DNA of 20,341 nucleotides, taken from M3007 sp041160955 (GTDB taxonomy: Bacteria; Bacteroidota; Bacteroidia; Chitinophagales; Saprospiraceae). A model generated the notes under the pieces. The model was not told the DNA's origin, did no database searches, and was given only the letters and a program-made list of their open reading frames with translations. The stretch lies in the NCBI GenBank assembly GCA_041160955.1, contig JBEAVK010000127.1, positions 1-20,341 on the forward strand, written 5' to 3'. Both the position numbers and the translations under genes were made by a program. Shown here piece after piece: positions 7,632 through 16,052 of this stretch (position 1 is the stretch's first letter; each line of letters starts with the position of its first letter).

Positions 7632-7639
7632 CAAATATA
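7632..7639 (-). promoter_or_regulatory. Candidate -7 box of the AraC-type gene
   Basis: The reverse strand reads TATATTTG, a full match to TAnnTTTG, about 70 bases before the start at 7563. No -33 TTG lies at the expected spacing. A small hairpin (ACATAAT / ATTATGT, 7664-7683) lies just upstream. Confidence 0.3.
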
Positions 7640-7746
7640 AATAGGTTTCCGAATCAATAGTTAACATAATTCTAGCATTATGTAAAAATGATAGGATAAT
7701 GTTAATAAAAGATAGAATTGACGAAATCTTGGCGTTTTTCCAATAG

Positions 7747-7754
7747 TAATTTTG
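7747..7754 (+). promoter_or_regulatory. Candidate -7 box of the aldehyde dehydrogenase gene
   Basis: TAATTTTG matches TAnnTTTG and lies 47 bases before the start at 7802. No -33 element at 19-21 bases is clear, which would suit a promoter that needs the divergent AraC-type activator. A second match, TAAATTTG at 7790-7797, is too close to the start to be likely. Confidence 0.3.
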
Positions 7755-7801
7755 CTCTCGGTTTTAAAAATAAAATTTTCAATTAAAAATAAATTTGAAT
7801 T

Positions 7802-9325
7802 ATGGAAGAACAAGTAATTAATGCCAGCAGGGTGCAACGCCCGAAATTCAAAACGCACTACGATAACTTTATCGGTGGGCAATGGGTTAAGCCTGTTAAG
7901 GGAGAGTATTTTGATAATATTTCTCCAATTGATGGGCTACCGTTTACGCAAGCGGCGCGCTCCACAAAAGAGGATATTGAACTGGCACTGGATGCTGCAC
8001 ACGCGGCTTTCCCGTCTTGGTCGAAAACCGCAGTGGCTACCCGAAGTAATATTTTGCTAAAGATTGCCGACATTATGGAGCAGAATCTTGCCTACCTTGC
8101 TAGTGCCGAAACGGTGGATAATGGAAAGCCCATCCGCGAAACAATCAATGCTGATATACCGCTTTGTATTGACCATTTCCGCTACTTTGCAGGGGTTATT
8201 CGTGCCGATGAAGGCTCTGTTGCTGAATTGGATGATACAACCGTGAGTATCAATATCCATGAGCCTATTGGTGTTGTTGGACAAATTATACCTTGGAATT
8301 TTCCGCTACTTATGGCCACTTGGAAACTTGCGCCAGCCCTTGCTGCGGGTTGTTGTGTGGTAATGAAACCCGCCGAACAGACACCAACCAGCATTATGTG
8401 TCTGATGGAACTCATACAAGATATACTACCAGCAGGCATACTCAATATCGTGACTGGTTTTGGTATTGAGGCCGGCAAACCACTGGCCACTTCGCCACGG
8501 GTTGCTAAGGTTGCATTTACGGGTGAAACCACTACCGGACGGCTCATATTGCAATATGCTTCGGAAAATATTATCCCAGTAACCATGGAATTGGGCGGAA
8601 AGTCACCAAATATCTTTTTCCCAAGTGTTATGGATCAAGATGATGAGTTTTTGGATAAAGCGATTGAAGGTGCTGTACTTTTTGCGTTCAACCAAGGTGA
8701 AGTATGCACTTGTCCTTCGCGAATTTTAGTACATGAGTCTATTTACGATAAGTTTATGGAACGCGTTGTTGCCCGCACACGCAACATAGCGATGGGGCAT
8801 CCACTCGATCCTGATACGATGATGGGTGCACAAGCATCGAATGATCAGTACGAAAAAATCCTAAATTACCTCCAAATTGGTAAGGAAGAGGGCGCGCAAG
8901 TACTGACAGGCGGCGAGGCTTATTACCAAAATTCGGGTTTGGAAAACGGCTATTATATCCAGCCTACTATTTTGAATGGCCACAACAAAATGCGCGTTTT
9001 TCAGGAAGAGATTTTTGGTCCGGTTGCCTGTGTAACTACTTTCAAAACCACCGAAGAAGCCTTGGAAATTGCGAATGACACATTTTATGGTTTGGGCGCA
9101 GGCGTTTGGACCCGCGATGCACATGAAATGTACCAAGTTCCCCGTGCCATTCAGGCTGGCCGAGTTTGGGTAAATTGTTATCATGCTTATCCAGCACATG
9201 CGCCATTTGGTGGTTACAAAAAATCTGGTTTTGGCCGTGAAACGCATAAAATGATGCTCAATCACTACCGTCAAACCAAAAATATGCTGATTTCTTATAA
9301 CAAAAACAAATTAGGCTTTTTCTAG
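7802..9325 (+). CDS. NAD-dependent aldehyde dehydrogenase, ExaC/AldB-like
   Basis: The 507-residue protein is full length for the aldehyde dehydrogenase superfamily. The active-site general base is E263 in TMELGGKSPN, and the nucleophile is C302 in NQGEVCTCPSR. PWNFP (164-168) with N166 and the dinucleotide motif FTGETTTGR (239-247) are intact. The C-terminus (APFGGYKKSGFGRETHK ... KLGFF) resembles the ExaC group, which oxidises acetaldehyde and other short aldehydes to acids in alcohol use. The start ATG 7802 gives the family-typical FKTHYDNFIGG lead. The DUF779 gene follows after 13 bases, in a single transcription unit, and the divergent AraC-type gene probably controls it. Substrate identity is inferred from the group. 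Confidence 0.92.
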   Translation: MEEQVINASRVQRPKFKTHYDNFIGGQWVKPVKGEYFDNISPIDGLPFTQAARSTKEDIELALDAAHAAFPSWSKTAVATRSNILLKIADIMEQNLAYLASAETVDNGKPIRETINADIPLCIDHFRYFAGVIRADEGSVAELDDTTVSINIHEPIGVVGQIIPWNFPLLMATWKLAPALAAGCCVVMKPAEQTPTSIMCLMELIQDILPAGILNIVTGFGIEAGKPLATSPRVAKVAFTGETTTGRLILQYASENIIPVTMELGGKSPNIFFPSVMDQDDEFLDKAIEGAVLFAFNQGEVCTCPSRILVHESIYDKFMERVVARTRNIAMGHPLDPDTMMGAQASNDQYEKILNYLQIGKEEGAQVLTGGEAYYQNSGLENGYYIQPTILNGHNKMRVFQEEIFGPVACVTTFKTTEEALEIANDTFYGLGAGVWTRDAHEMYQVPRAIQAGRVWVNCYHAYPAHAPFGGYKKSGFGRETHKMMLNHYRQTKNMLISYNKNKLGFF

Positions 9326-9338
9326 TCGAATCCATTGT

Positions 9339-9737
9339 ATGCATATAGTAAAACGTGTTTTGGTTACTGAGGCTGCTGCTGTTGTTATAGATCGTTTGCG
9401 GGCAGAGCACGGTGAATTGTTGTTTCACCAAAGCGGCGGTTGCTGCGACGGCTCTGCACCAATGTGCTTTCCGGTCGGCGAATTCCGAGTGGGAGGTAGT
9501 GACGTATGGATCGGCGAAATACACGGCTGTCCATTTTTTATGAATAGTTTTCAGTTTGAATATTGGCAGCACTGTCAATTGACCATAGACGTTGTGCCCG
9601 GGCGGGGAGCGAGTTTTTCGCTAGAAATCCCGCTCGGGCTTCGCTTTGTGGTCAAATCTCGGCTTTTCGACGACGCAGAATTAGCGTATCGAGATCCCGT
9701 TCGATCTGGAGAGGATTTTTCCGAATTACCATATTAA
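9339..9737 (+). CDS. DUF779 family protein, partner of aldehyde dehydrogenase
   Basis: The 132-residue protein is near the usual DUF779 length. Family marks are ELLFHQSGGCCDGSAPMCFP with C35, C36 and C43, then IGEIHGCPFFMN (C64) and LTIDVVPGRGASFSLE. The conserved cysteines could bind a metal, but no activity is established. DUF779 genes very often follow ExaC-like aldehyde dehydrogenases, as here with a 13-base gap, so a helper role in aldehyde oxidation is likely. The last 20 or so residues are less family-like. Confidence 0.88.
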   Translation: MHIVKRVLVTEAAAVVIDRLRAEHGELLFHQSGGCCDGSAPMCFPVGEFRVGGSDVWIGEIHGCPFFMNSFQFEYWQHCQLTIDVVPGRGASFSLEIPLGLRFVVKSRLFDDAELAYRDPVRSGEDFSELPY

Positions 9738-9800
9738 CTACGGTGGTGATTCATTATCGCATCGCGGAAATGGAATACAAAACCAAATGTTACTATCCAG

Positions 9801-9935
9801 TTGTCTTAAAATTCCCGTTAGGGAATACATGTTTATAGTGATAAAATGTGATTTTTCGCAATCCCGTAGGGATTATATGTAATTTGTGTGATTTTTTTAC
9901 ATGAAATCCCTACGGGCCACGGTTTATACATATTT
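9801..9935. repeat. Cloverleaf-like palindromic repeat, degraded copy
   Basis: Left arm AAATTCCCGTTAGGGAAT with following CATGTTTATAG (9808-9838) and inner palindromes AATCCCGTAGGGATT (9860-9874) and AATCCCTACGGG (9905-9916) match the element at 6331-6525. The right outer arm has lost its palindrome; only a TTTATACATAT-like trace remains near 9923. Confidence 0.65.
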
Positions 9936-9995
9936 TTACATAGACCCTGTAAAACATTGATTATGAATAAATTATTAAGGTCTTCTTGTAAAGGT

Positions 9996-10133
9996 CAGCA
10001 ATTTCCCATGTGGATCAAAACTAAGACAGGATAGCAAAACGGATGAAACGGATTATTTTGAAACAATCGCTCTAATCCGTTTCATCCGTTCTCCCATTGA
10101 ACAATAGGGTGCATGTCACATGGGAAATTGCTG
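9996..10133. repeat. Nested perfect inverted repeat (138 bp)
   Basis: Outer arms 9996-10012 (CAGCAATTTCCCATGTG) and 10117-10133 are perfect 17-base inverted repeats. Inner arms 10038-10055 (AACGGATGAAACGGATTA) and 10073-10090 are perfect 18-base inverted repeats, around a 17-base loop. TGTAAAGGT-type sequence occurs next to both outer ends. It is unrelated to the cloverleaf repeat. The perfect arms suggest a recent or maintained element; no protein is encoded. Confidence 0.8.
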
Positions 10134-10230
10134 TGTAAAGGTGCAGCGCACCGAAATTTCTACAATAAAGTCCTGTATGCATAAATGTGTCAAAACTTCA
10201 TAAAGACTGAATTGATGTAAAGATGTGTAG

Positions 10231-10335
10231 AAACCATAGCCCTACGGCTATGGGATTAGTATGAAATAAAACGACAATAGCTTAATAAACATATATACCC
10301 TATGGGAATTTGGGGGCGGTTGGGTAGTTACATAC
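10231..10335. repeat. Cloverleaf-like repeat, partial copy in reverse orientation
   Basis: A hairpin at 10234-10253 (CCATAGCC / GGCTATGG) is followed by AAACATATATACCCTATGGG and then GGGGGCGGT-GGGTAGTTAC, which is the reverse complement of the start of the element at 6331 (GTAACTA-CAAG-CGCC). Only the outer half is clear. Confidence 0.5.
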
Positions 10336-10397
10336 CCAATATTACAGTCTCACACAACAAAATTTTCCAATATCTATATTTCCAAAAACAAGAAATA

Positions 10398-10514
10398 ATT
10401 CCATTTTTTGGAAAAAAGGCGCAATCCACAAATTAATATATAACTGATAATCAACGAATTAAGATATTGGCAGGCCATTTGTATTTGTTATAAGCATACA
10501 AGCAAGATTAAAGT
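10398..10514 (+). promoter_or_regulatory. Leader of the glycan operon, shared element copy A
   Basis: ATTCCATTTTTTGGAAAAAA (10399-10418), then CAATCCAC, then an imperfect inverted repeat (10426-10470, loop CTGATAATCAAC), aligns with the leaders before 16053 and 16795, at similar distance from the start codon. The core is a small palindrome of TTCC and GGAA. No clear TAnnTTTG box was found here. Control of glycan genes is inferred from the shared position. Confidence 0.5.
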
Positions 10515-12881
10515 ATGCAACAGATATTTCGATACATAGGTTATACATTTTCATCAGTCGGCAAGTCGCACCAATCCATTCGATTGTATTATATCAACAA
10601 TCCCGATGGCACACCGCGTTGGATATGGCCAGAGGGTTTGGCGCAACCACTTTTTCTAAAGTTTTATAATGTTGCTACACCAAAAGCACAACTGTTTAGT
10701 ATAGCGGTGCAGTTGATCTTCATTTTAGGGCTTCAACGTGTGTTCTTCAAATCGGTGATTTGTGAAATGCAATGCAACGCATTAATTCTGCCTCAATTTG
10801 TTCCACAACAATCCAATTGGGCTATTTTTACAGGTACTACAGGGCCTAACAACAAATTGATACTCTATATTAAAGGAGCAAAACGCAGCAGTTTTTTCAA
10901 AATAGCGACATCGAGCAACGCTGAAAACGTTATTCAACGCGAATATGAAGCACTATCGCAACTTGGTGTACAACCAATAATAACATTTACGGTACCGAGT
11001 ATCTCTTTTAAGGACAAGGGTGTGATAGGCTTGGAGGATATTGCGGAGCAAACCAAACGCGACGCTTCCTTTTCTGATCTTCATATTAACGCATTACAAG
11101 AAATAAAAACCTTAACTGGTAGTACATTACAGGTATCGGATTCGGCAATTGGCCAGCAAACTAAGGCAATATTGACCGATTTACTACAAACAGAAGACGC
11201 TCGTGTGCCCAAAGGGATGCTCAAAAAACTAGTAATTCTATCCGATCAACTCGCTCAGCAAACGGTACAATTCACATTGAGTCACGGCGATTTTACGCCA
11301 TGGAATATGTATGTAAAAGGCGAAAAACTAGCCATTTACGACTGGGAATTATCCCATGATGCTTTGCCCATTGGTTATGATGCCTTTCATTTTATGATAC
11401 AACACGGCATTTTGGTAGAGCGGGCATCTTGGACAAAAATTAAGGCTGAAATGGAACGCCGTATCCCAAATTCTTTTTTCGGTGATGCAGCACAACGCGA
11501 AACATACCTGCAACTTTACCTCTTGACACACGTGGTGCGTAGCCTGAAAATATACTCCGAACAAGCGCAATGGCATACCCAAGTAGAGTGGTTGATGCAA
11601 ACGTGGAATGAGGCATTGAGCGAACAGGTTACTTCCCATATCGACGCTCGCGCCTGCTTAATCATGGATACTTTTGATTTTTTGCAAACGAAGGCTTATG
11701 CCGCGCTTAAATTCCCTCATACAGCACCCGAGTTGACCAGCGAATATGCTGATATTGATCTTTGTATGGATAAAAAAACAGCAGATACGTTGTATCTATT
11801 TTTAAACCAACATACGCTCACATTGCACACGCGCCGAACCAGAAAATCTTTTATGGATATAGTAGAAGTCCAATCGTCAAACGGCCAGTTGCTGCACTTT
11901 GATCTTATTAGCCAATTAAAAAGAAAAAGCCTTGAAATGATGGATGTATCATCGGTGATACAAGCGGCTAAAATGAATACTTTTGGCGTAAAAACGGCGC
12001 AAGAAGCAGATGATGCGCGTTTTATCGCTTTGTTTTATAGCCTTAATAAGCAATCCATTCCATCAAAATATAGTGCATATCAATCCTTTATCGCTTCGGA
12101 TTCGCTCCTCGCTGCGGTGTATAACAATGAACCCGTACGCCCACAACTTAAAGCTTTATTGGAATCGGAACCTGCCAACTGCGGATTTTTGGGTGTCAAA
12201 AATAAACTGAACTATTGGATGGATACCATTCGTGGTTGCTTTGCTAAAAAAGGATTTATTGTGACCTTTAGTGGGGTGGATGGTGCCGGAAAGTCAACTG
12301 TAATTGAGCATGTGAAGCATGAATTGGAAAAGCGCAACCGTAGAAAAGTAGTGGTGATTCGGCACAGGCCATCGCTGTTGCCCATTCTGAGCGCATGGAC
12401 AAAAGGCAAACAACAAGCGGAACAAGAGGCTGCCCAAAAACTGCCGCGACAGGGCGATAATAAAAGTCCAATTTCGTCTTTTGCGCGGTTTGCTTACTAC
12501 TATTCGGACTATATAATTGGTCAGTTTTATGTCTATTTGAGGTATGTATGTAATGGTTATGTGGTACTGTACGACCGCTATTATTTCGACTTTATCAATG
12601 ACAGCAAAAGGAGCAATATCCAACTCCCCAAGGCATTTGTAACTGCGGGTTATCAATGGTTGCTCAAGCCCAATTTTAACTTCTTTTTGTACGCCAGTCC
12701 CGAAACAATTTTATTGCGCAAACAAGAATTGGATAAGGCAACTATACAAGGATTAACCCAAGACTATATCGCGTTGTTCCGCAAGTTGGACACCACGCCA
12801 CACGTTGGTTACTTTACTTTAGAAAATATTGATTTACAAACTACTATACATACAATAATGTCTAAAATATCTCCAAGATGA
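10515..12881 (+). CDS. Three-part fusion: APH-like phosphotransferase, nucleotidyltransferase-like domain, thymidylate kinase-like domain
   Basis: The 788-residue protein opens a glycan operon. Residues about 110-370 form an aminoglycoside phosphotransferase/choline kinase-like domain, with the catalytic loop HGDFTPWN (D259, N264) and metal-binding D276 in IYDWE. Residues about 385-520 have a nucleotidyltransferase-like pattern: YADIDLCMD (D413, D415) and a third carboxylate D463 in LHFDLISQLKRK. Residues about 580-780 form a thymidylate kinase-like domain with the P-loop GVDGAGKST (587-595) and DRYY (687-690). The N-terminal 100 residues (SVGKSHQSIRLYY ... PRWIWP) are unassigned. The key residues of all three parts are present, so none looks decayed. 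It probably phosphorylates or activates a sugar or lipid in the glycan pathway; the substrate is unknown. The next gene overlaps by 4 bases (ATGA). Confidence 0.78.
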   Translation: MQQIFRYIGYTFSSVGKSHQSIRLYYINNPDGTPRWIWPEGLAQPLFLKFYNVATPKAQLFSIAVQLIFILGLQRVFFKSVICEMQCNALILPQFVPQQSNWAIFTGTTGPNNKLILYIKGAKRSSFFKIATSSNAENVIQREYEALSQLGVQPIITFTVPSISFKDKGVIGLEDIAEQTKRDASFSDLHINALQEIKTLTGSTLQVSDSAIGQQTKAILTDLLQTEDARVPKGMLKKLVILSDQLAQQTVQFTLSHGDFTPWNMYVKGEKLAIYDWELSHDALPIGYDAFHFMIQHGILVERASWTKIKAEMERRIPNSFFGDAAQRETYLQLYLLTHVVRSLKIYSEQAQWHTQVEWLMQTWNEALSEQVTSHIDARACLIMDTFDFLQTKAYAALKFPHTAPELTSEYADIDLCMDKKTADTLYLFLNQHTLTLHTRRTRKSFMDIVEVQSSNGQLLHFDLISQLKRKSLEMMDVSSVIQAAKMNTFGVKTAQEADDARFIALFYSLNKQSIPSKYSAYQSFIASDSLLAAVYNNEPVRPQLKALLESEPANCGFLGVKNKLNYWMDTIRGCFAKKGFIVTFSGVDGAGKSTVIEHVKHELEKRNRRKVVVIRHRPSLLPILSAWTKGKQQAEQEAAQKLPRQGDNKSPISSFARFAYYYSDYIIGQFYVYLRYVCNGYVVLYDRYYFDFINDSKRSNIQLPKAFVTAGYQWLLKPNFNFFLYASPETILLRKQELDKATIQGLTQDYIALFRKLDTTPHVGYFTLENIDLQTTIHTIMSKISPR

Positions 12882-13606
12882 AAAAAATATTTGAACAAGT
12901 GATCCGCCGCAGAAATCCTAATTTCAGGTTTGATGATAGCGTAAATATCTGCGTACTTCTAGAGTTTACCGTGGCGCAAGGGTTATCACTTTTGAGGGGT
13001 TTGCGACTGATGCTCCACGGTCGGTCTTCTAAAGGTGCTTTATTAAGTCGTGGTGTACGTTTTTTCAACCTACCTTATGTTAGTTTTGGGAAGTTTATGA
13101 AATTAGGCACTGGCGTTTATATCAGTGCATTGAGTAAAGAAGGTATTCAGATCGGCGACAACGTGAGTATAGGGGCATACAGTCGTATTATTGTCTCTAC
13201 ATCATTCAATAATATTGGACTATTTATCAAAATTGGGCATAACGTGGGGATTGGTGAATTTGCTTATCTCGGCGGTGCAGGTGGTCTTACTATTGGAAAT
13301 GATTGCATTGTAGGTCAGTATTTTAGTTGTCACCCTGAAAACCACAGTTTTGACAATTTAGACTTACCAATTCGGCACCAAGGTGTGACCCGAAAAGGCA
13401 TCAAAATAGGAAATAATTGCTGGATAGGTAGCAAAGTAACAATATTAGATGGCGTAGAAATCGGTGATGGTTGTGTTATTGCAGCCGGTGCCGTTGTGCA
13501 AGCCTCGTTTCCTCCTAACAGCGTCATTGGCGGTGTACCCGCCCGAATTTTAAAACAAAGAAATGCATTCAACGAAAACTATATTAGCCACCGCTTATGC
13601 CATTAA
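12878..13606 (+). CDS. Left-handed beta-helix acyltransferase (hexapeptide repeat family)
   Basis: The 242-residue protein has hexapeptide-type repeats from about 90 to 225 (IQIGDNVSIGAYSRI, IKIGHNVGIGEFAYL, LTIGNDCIVGQ, IKIGNNCWIGSKVTI, VEIGDGCVIAAGAVV), closing with the family end NSVIGGVPARIL. H156 in CHPENHSF fits the catalytic His. Such enzymes in glycan loci usually add acetyl groups to sugars from acetyl-CoA in the cytoplasm. The N-terminal 75 residues are an extra helical region. The start overlaps the previous stop (ATGA), a sign of translational coupling, and the end overlaps the next gene by 44 bases. The acyl group and acceptor cannot be read from sequence. Confidence 0.88.
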   Translation: MKKIFEQVIRRRNPNFRFDDSVNICVLLEFTVAQGLSLLRGLRLMLHGRSSKGALLSRGVRFFNLPYVSFGKFMKLGTGVYISALSKEGIQIGDNVSIGAYSRIIVSTSFNNIGLFIKIGHNVGIGEFAYLGGAGGLTIGNDCIVGQYFSCHPENHSFDNLDLPIRHQGVTRKGIKIGNNCWIGSKVTILDGVEIGDGCVIAAGAVVQASFPPNSVIGGVPARILKQRNAFNENYISHRLCH

Positions 13607-14792
13607 CCCATTTAAAGGTTCGGAAGATGGCATGGGGTGGAATTTTGTTTGCCAAATAGCCCGATTCAATAAAGTAATTGCCATTACTCGGGAAAATAAC
13701 CGTCCTCAAATAGAGCGCTATATGGCCGAGCATCCAAGTTGTTTATACGAAAATATTCAATTTTACTATTTTGATTTGCCTTATTGGATGCGTTTTTGGA
13801 AAAAAGGAAGTCGCGGTGCTCTATTGTATTATTGGCTTTGGCAAAAAGCAATGCCCGGTTTTATTCGCACGCAGCAACTCCAATTTGATATTGTCCATAA
13901 CCTCAATTTTCATAACGACTGGACACCCAGTTATCTTTGGAAATTGGGCAAACCCTTTGTTTGGGGCCCAATAGGTCACCACCCGCGCATACCTTCGGTC
14001 TATCTAAAACCGTATCCTTTTGCCTATCAAATAAAAGAAAGCCTCACTTGGGCGGTCAAAAAATATTTTTGGAATGTATCATCAGCACTGCGCAAAACAG
14101 TCCAAAATGCCGATTATATTTGCTGTATGAACCAATCAGTGGCAACAGTACTCGACCTAAAACCTGGTCGGTGGGGCATTATGCCATCTGTGGCAACGGA
14201 GGATTACGGATATTTAAAAACACCGTCGAAAGATAAATTTACGGTTATTTCGGCAGGAAGGCTCGTACCCTTGAAGGGATTTGACTTGACCATTTTGGCC
14301 TTTGCAAAGTTGGTTGCTCAACTACCCGATGCTGTAAAACACAAGGCCGAATTGCTTATTGTGGGTAGTGGGCCGGAACTGGCCTTGTACCGCCAATTGG
14401 CCGAACAACAGCAAATTACACCTTATATACGCTTTATTGAATGGATCGACCGGCAAGACTTGCTGGAGATGTTTAAAAATGCTTCTGTTTTCCTTTTCCC
14501 TTCGCACGAAGGAGCGGGTATGGTCGTTGCTGAAGCACTTTCATTTGGGTTGCCAGTTGTTTGCTTGGATAATAGTGGTGCTGGTGAATTTATTGACCCT
14601 TCCTGTGGTATCAGTGTATCCATAGGCGATTACAAGGAAACAGTAAACGGACTGGCTGATGCCTTGTTGTTATTGCACCAAGACGAAAATTTATACCAAA
14701 ATATGCGCGTGGCTGCTCGTACCCGCTTTGAACAACAATTTCACTGGGACCGCCGCGGCGAACAACTCGAAACTATTTATCAAAATTTGTAA
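13563..14792 (+). CDS. GT4-type glycosyltransferase
   Basis: The 409-residue protein has the GT-B fold of family 4. The N-terminal acceptor domain opens ILATAYAINPFKGSEDGMGWN (glycine-rich loop, residues 7-27), and the hinge leads to VISAGRLVPLKGFD (228-241). The nucleotide-sugar site is SHEGAGMVVAEALSFG (314-329), with the E-x7-E pair E316 and E324. It transfers a sugar from an activated donor to the growing lipid-linked glycan at the inner membrane face. ATG 13563 lies inside the acyltransferase gene, in another frame; this start is kept because the glycine-rich loop follows at once and no later ATG preserves it. The next gene starts after 5 bases. Donor sugar unknown. Confidence 0.9.
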   Translation: MHSTKTILATAYAINPFKGSEDGMGWNFVCQIARFNKVIAITRENNRPQIERYMAEHPSCLYENIQFYYFDLPYWMRFWKKGSRGALLYYWLWQKAMPGFIRTQQLQFDIVHNLNFHNDWTPSYLWKLGKPFVWGPIGHHPRIPSVYLKPYPFAYQIKESLTWAVKKYFWNVSSALRKTVQNADYICCMNQSVATVLDLKPGRWGIMPSVATEDYGYLKTPSKDKFTVISAGRLVPLKGFDLTILAFAKLVAQLPDAVKHKAELLIVGSGPELALYRQLAEQQQITPYIRFIEWIDRQDLLEMFKNASVFLFPSHEGAGMVVAEALSFGLPVVCLDNSGAGEFIDPSCGISVSIGDYKETVNGLADALLLLHQDENLYQNMRVAARTRFEQQFHWDRRGEQLETIYQNL

Positions 14793-14797
14793 CCCAT

Positions 14798-15877
14798 ATG
14801 CGCATTTTTGCCTTCCATTTATTAAACGATTATAGCGGTAGCCCCAAAGTACTGATGCAACTCCTTAAAGGTTGGGTACAAAAAGACATGGAGGTCAATA
14901 TGGTTACTTGTTCCGGTCGAGACGGTTTTTTATCAGATATAGCAGGTGTGCGCTACCATTATTTTTGGTACCGCTGGGCGGCTAATCCTTGGATGCGTTT
15001 ATTCAATTTGACGTGCAGCCAAATCCTGCTTTTTTTCCATTTTGTATTTATTGTACGCAAAGAAGACATCGTATATATCAATACGGTATTGCCATTTGGG
15101 GCAGCATTTGTAGGAAAAGTGAAGGGCTGTAAAGTAATTTACCATGTCCACGAAACCAGCATGAAACCCGCTTTGCTCAAAAAAGCCTTATTTGGAATAG
15201 CGCAATGGGCTGCCAATGAAGTCATTTATGTATCGAAATACCTTGCAGCACAAGAGCCTTTCCCTGCTTCAAAAACCCATGTGCTCTACAACGCAATTGA
15301 ACCTGCGTTTTTACAACAGGCCACCGATTATACCTCCAGCCCCTTTATCCCCTCCAATGTGCTTATGGTGTGTTCGCTGAAGGATTACAAGGGTACTCAT
15401 GAGTTTATGAGGCTAGCCGCCGACCATCCTGAATACCAATTTAGGTTGGTCGTGAATGCTGCCCAAACGGATATCGATACTTGGTTGGGCAACAAAACCA
15501 CCAGCAGTAATCTACATATTTTTCCTACCCAAACCAACCTGCATCCTTTTTATCAATGGGCGCATTTGGTGGTCAATCTCTCTCGTCCCGATGGCTGGAT
15601 AGAAACATTTGGGCTGACCATCATCGAGGGAATGGCGTATGGATTGCCTGCTATAGTACCGCCAGTAGGTGGTATTACAGAATTGGTAGAGGAGGGTAAG
15701 AATGGTTATCAGGTCGATTGCAGAGACACCGCATTGCTCCATAAAACATTAAAACAAATCATGTCGGATCGGGCGGGTTACGAAAGTATGCGGCAGTGTG
15801 CATTGGAAAAAATTCATGAGTTTAGCGAAACTGCGCTTTTGGAAGGTAACTTGCGCATATTATATGGTGCGCAATAA
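14798..15877 (+). CDS. GT4-type glycosyltransferase
   Basis: The 359-residue protein is a GT-B enzyme. The N-terminal domain opens MRIFAFHLLNDYSGSPKVL, with the glycine-containing loop at 11-15, and contains a hydrophobic stretch at about 72-86 likely to touch the membrane. The C-terminal domain has MVCSLKDYKGTHEF (190-203) and the donor site DGWIETFGLTIIEGMAYGLP (265-284), with the E-x7-E pair E269 and E277, then GGITELVEEGKNG. It is the last gene of the operon begun at 10515, 5 bases after the previous one. It shares only family-level features with that gene, so the two are not recent duplicates. Donor and acceptor are unknown. Confidence 0.9.
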   Translation: MRIFAFHLLNDYSGSPKVLMQLLKGWVQKDMEVNMVTCSGRDGFLSDIAGVRYHYFWYRWAANPWMRLFNLTCSQILLFFHFVFIVRKEDIVYINTVLPFGAAFVGKVKGCKVIYHVHETSMKPALLKKALFGIAQWAANEVIYVSKYLAAQEPFPASKTHVLYNAIEPAFLQQATDYTSSPFIPSNVLMVCSLKDYKGTHEFMRLAADHPEYQFRLVVNAAQTDIDTWLGNKTTSSNLHIFPTQTNLHPFYQWAHLVVNLSRPDGWIETFGLTIIEGMAYGLPAIVPPVGGITELVEEGKNGYQVDCRDTALLHKTLKQIMSDRAGYESMRQCALEKIHEFSETALLEGNLRILYGAQ

Positions 15878-15905
15878 AAGCATTAGACGGCTGGATATTT
15901 ACCAT

Positions 15906-16046
15906 TACAATATATTTCAACTGGAAAAATATTCCATTTTTCGGAAAAAACATAATCTGATAAACATATAAATAATTGAAAACCAATTATTTATATGTTT
16001 GGAACTTCATTGGCATTAAGCATTATTGTATTCAAAACAAACAATA
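15906..16046 (+). promoter_or_regulatory. Leader, shared element copy B, with perfect hairpin and promoter candidate
   Basis: TTCCATTTTTCGGAA (15932-15946) is followed by a perfect 17-base inverted repeat, AAACATATAAATAATTG at 15962-15978 against 15984-16000. TTTG (15998-16001), a 19-base gap, then CATTATTG (16021-16028) resembles a -33/-7 pair with two mismatches in the -7 box. The whole leader is duplicated, with close similarity, at 16649-16794. Confidence 0.5.
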
Positions 16047-16052
16047 ATGTAC

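Larger units (their letters stand above)
9738..10514. other. Gene-free stretch made largely of repeats
   Basis: No credible coding frame is present in these 777 bases. It holds a degraded cloverleaf repeat (9801-9935), a nested inverted repeat (9996-10133), a reverse-oriented half copy of the cloverleaf repeat (10231-10335) and the leader of the glycan operon (10398-10514). The region marks the border between the aldehyde and glycan loci. Confidence 0.7.

Noticed and set aside
9563..9838. Forward frame overlapping the end of the DUF779 gene and the following repeat
   Set aside because: It is out of frame with the recognised gene, its codons continue into repeat DNA, and it matches no family pattern.
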